A stretch of 6,202 bases of DNA from contig JAKSBM010000046.1 of assembly GCA_022361135.1 (NCBI GenBank), positions 1 through 6,202 of the forward strand, read 5' to 3'. Both the position numbers and the translations under genes were made by a program. Of the stretch, positions 6,059 through 6,202 are shown in pieces (position 1 is the first letter of the stretch; every line of letters starts with the position of its first letter). This DNA comes from Desulfobacterales bacterium (GTDB lineage Bacteria; Desulfobacterota; Desulfobacteria; Desulfobacterales; Desulfobacteraceae). Below the pieces are notes generated by a model. It searched no databases and was not told the DNA's origin. It saw only the letters and a program-made list of their open reading frames with translations.

Positions 6059-6202
6059 TTAACCCAGGATTTTTTCACGATCCGGATCGTAGAGGGGGGC
6101 CAGGGAAACCTGGGCCGGGTAGATTTTCCCGGCAATGTTGATTTCCCAATTCCCCTCTCCAATCCATTTCCGGGTTACGGGTTGGTCGGCCTCGATCATG
6201 AA
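6059..6202 (-). CDS. C-terminal end of a convergent gene, possibly GcvT-like; 5' part outside
   Basis: On the minus strand a frame is open from the window edge for 47 codons and ends in TAA at 6061-6059, just before the shared terminator. The tail includes PVTRKWIGEGNWEINIAG, then KIYPAQVSLAPLYDPD and finally REKILG. The arrangement G-x-x-E/V-I-x-I-x-G-K-x-x-P-A-x-V-x3-P-L-Y-D-P resembles the end of the aminomethyltransferase (GcvT) C-terminal barrel, also found at the end of FAD-dependent sarcosine/dimethylglycine dehydrogenase-type fusions. That would suggest one-carbon transfer from an amine to tetrahydrofolate. With only 47 residues the assignment is tentative, but the reality of the gene is well supported by the terminator placement and codon pattern. 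Confidence 0.55.
   Translation of the reverse strand, partial: FMIEADQPVTRKWIGEGNWEINIAGKIYPAQVSLAPLYDPDREKILG

Overview
The window looks like chromosome from a Gram-negative, anaerobic bacterium. The outer-membrane autotransporter implies a diderm cell. The glycyl radical enzyme (GRE) and its radical-SAM activase imply anaerobic metabolism, because glycyl radicals are destroyed by oxygen. Base composition is moderately GC-rich, with many CCCGGG and GGGG/CCCC runs, and looks the same in every gene, so nothing stands out as recently acquired. A desulfobacterial (Desulfobacterota) host would fit, but that is a guess; no marker gene is present.

Layout. Positions 1-1844 (+) hold the 3' part of an autotransporter: a repeat-bearing passenger, a linker and a C-terminal beta-barrel. 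A short gap (1845-1945) carries a good sigma-70-type promoter (TTGACA-N17-TAAACT), a FadR/GntR-type operator candidate on the predicted transcription start, and a strong Shine-Dalgarno. Three tightly packed genes follow (1946-5781, +): a FadR-subfamily GntR regulator, a GRE activase whose ATG overlaps the regulator's stop by 4 nt, and, 3 nt later, a 786-residue GRE. The 277-nt region 5782-6058 has an imperfect 22-nt direct repeat and one strong hairpin that can terminate both strands. From 6202 to 6059 (-) lies the C-terminal end of a convergent gene, tentatively a GcvT-like (aminomethyltransferase-fold) protein.

How the genes work together. The GRE is best called trans-4-hydroxy-L-proline dehydratase (HypD). 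It keeps the active-site Cys-x-Glu and the substrate-binding residues known from Clostridioides difficile HypD at a constant 3-residue offset. The activase would install the glycyl radical on Gly761, and the regulator probably controls its own operon in response to the substrate or a related metabolite. The product, 1-pyrroline-5-carboxylate, needs a reductase or dehydrogenase that is not in this window. Points worth a second look are the compact activase without the usual ferredoxin insertion, the regulator's missing metal-ligand His, a perfect 12-bp hairpin inside the autotransporter gene, the promoter/operator arrangement, and the convergent neighbour that may act on N-methyl amines. I see no wholly new system; the most notable content is this compact, self-regulated hydroxyproline operon in a diderm bacterium.
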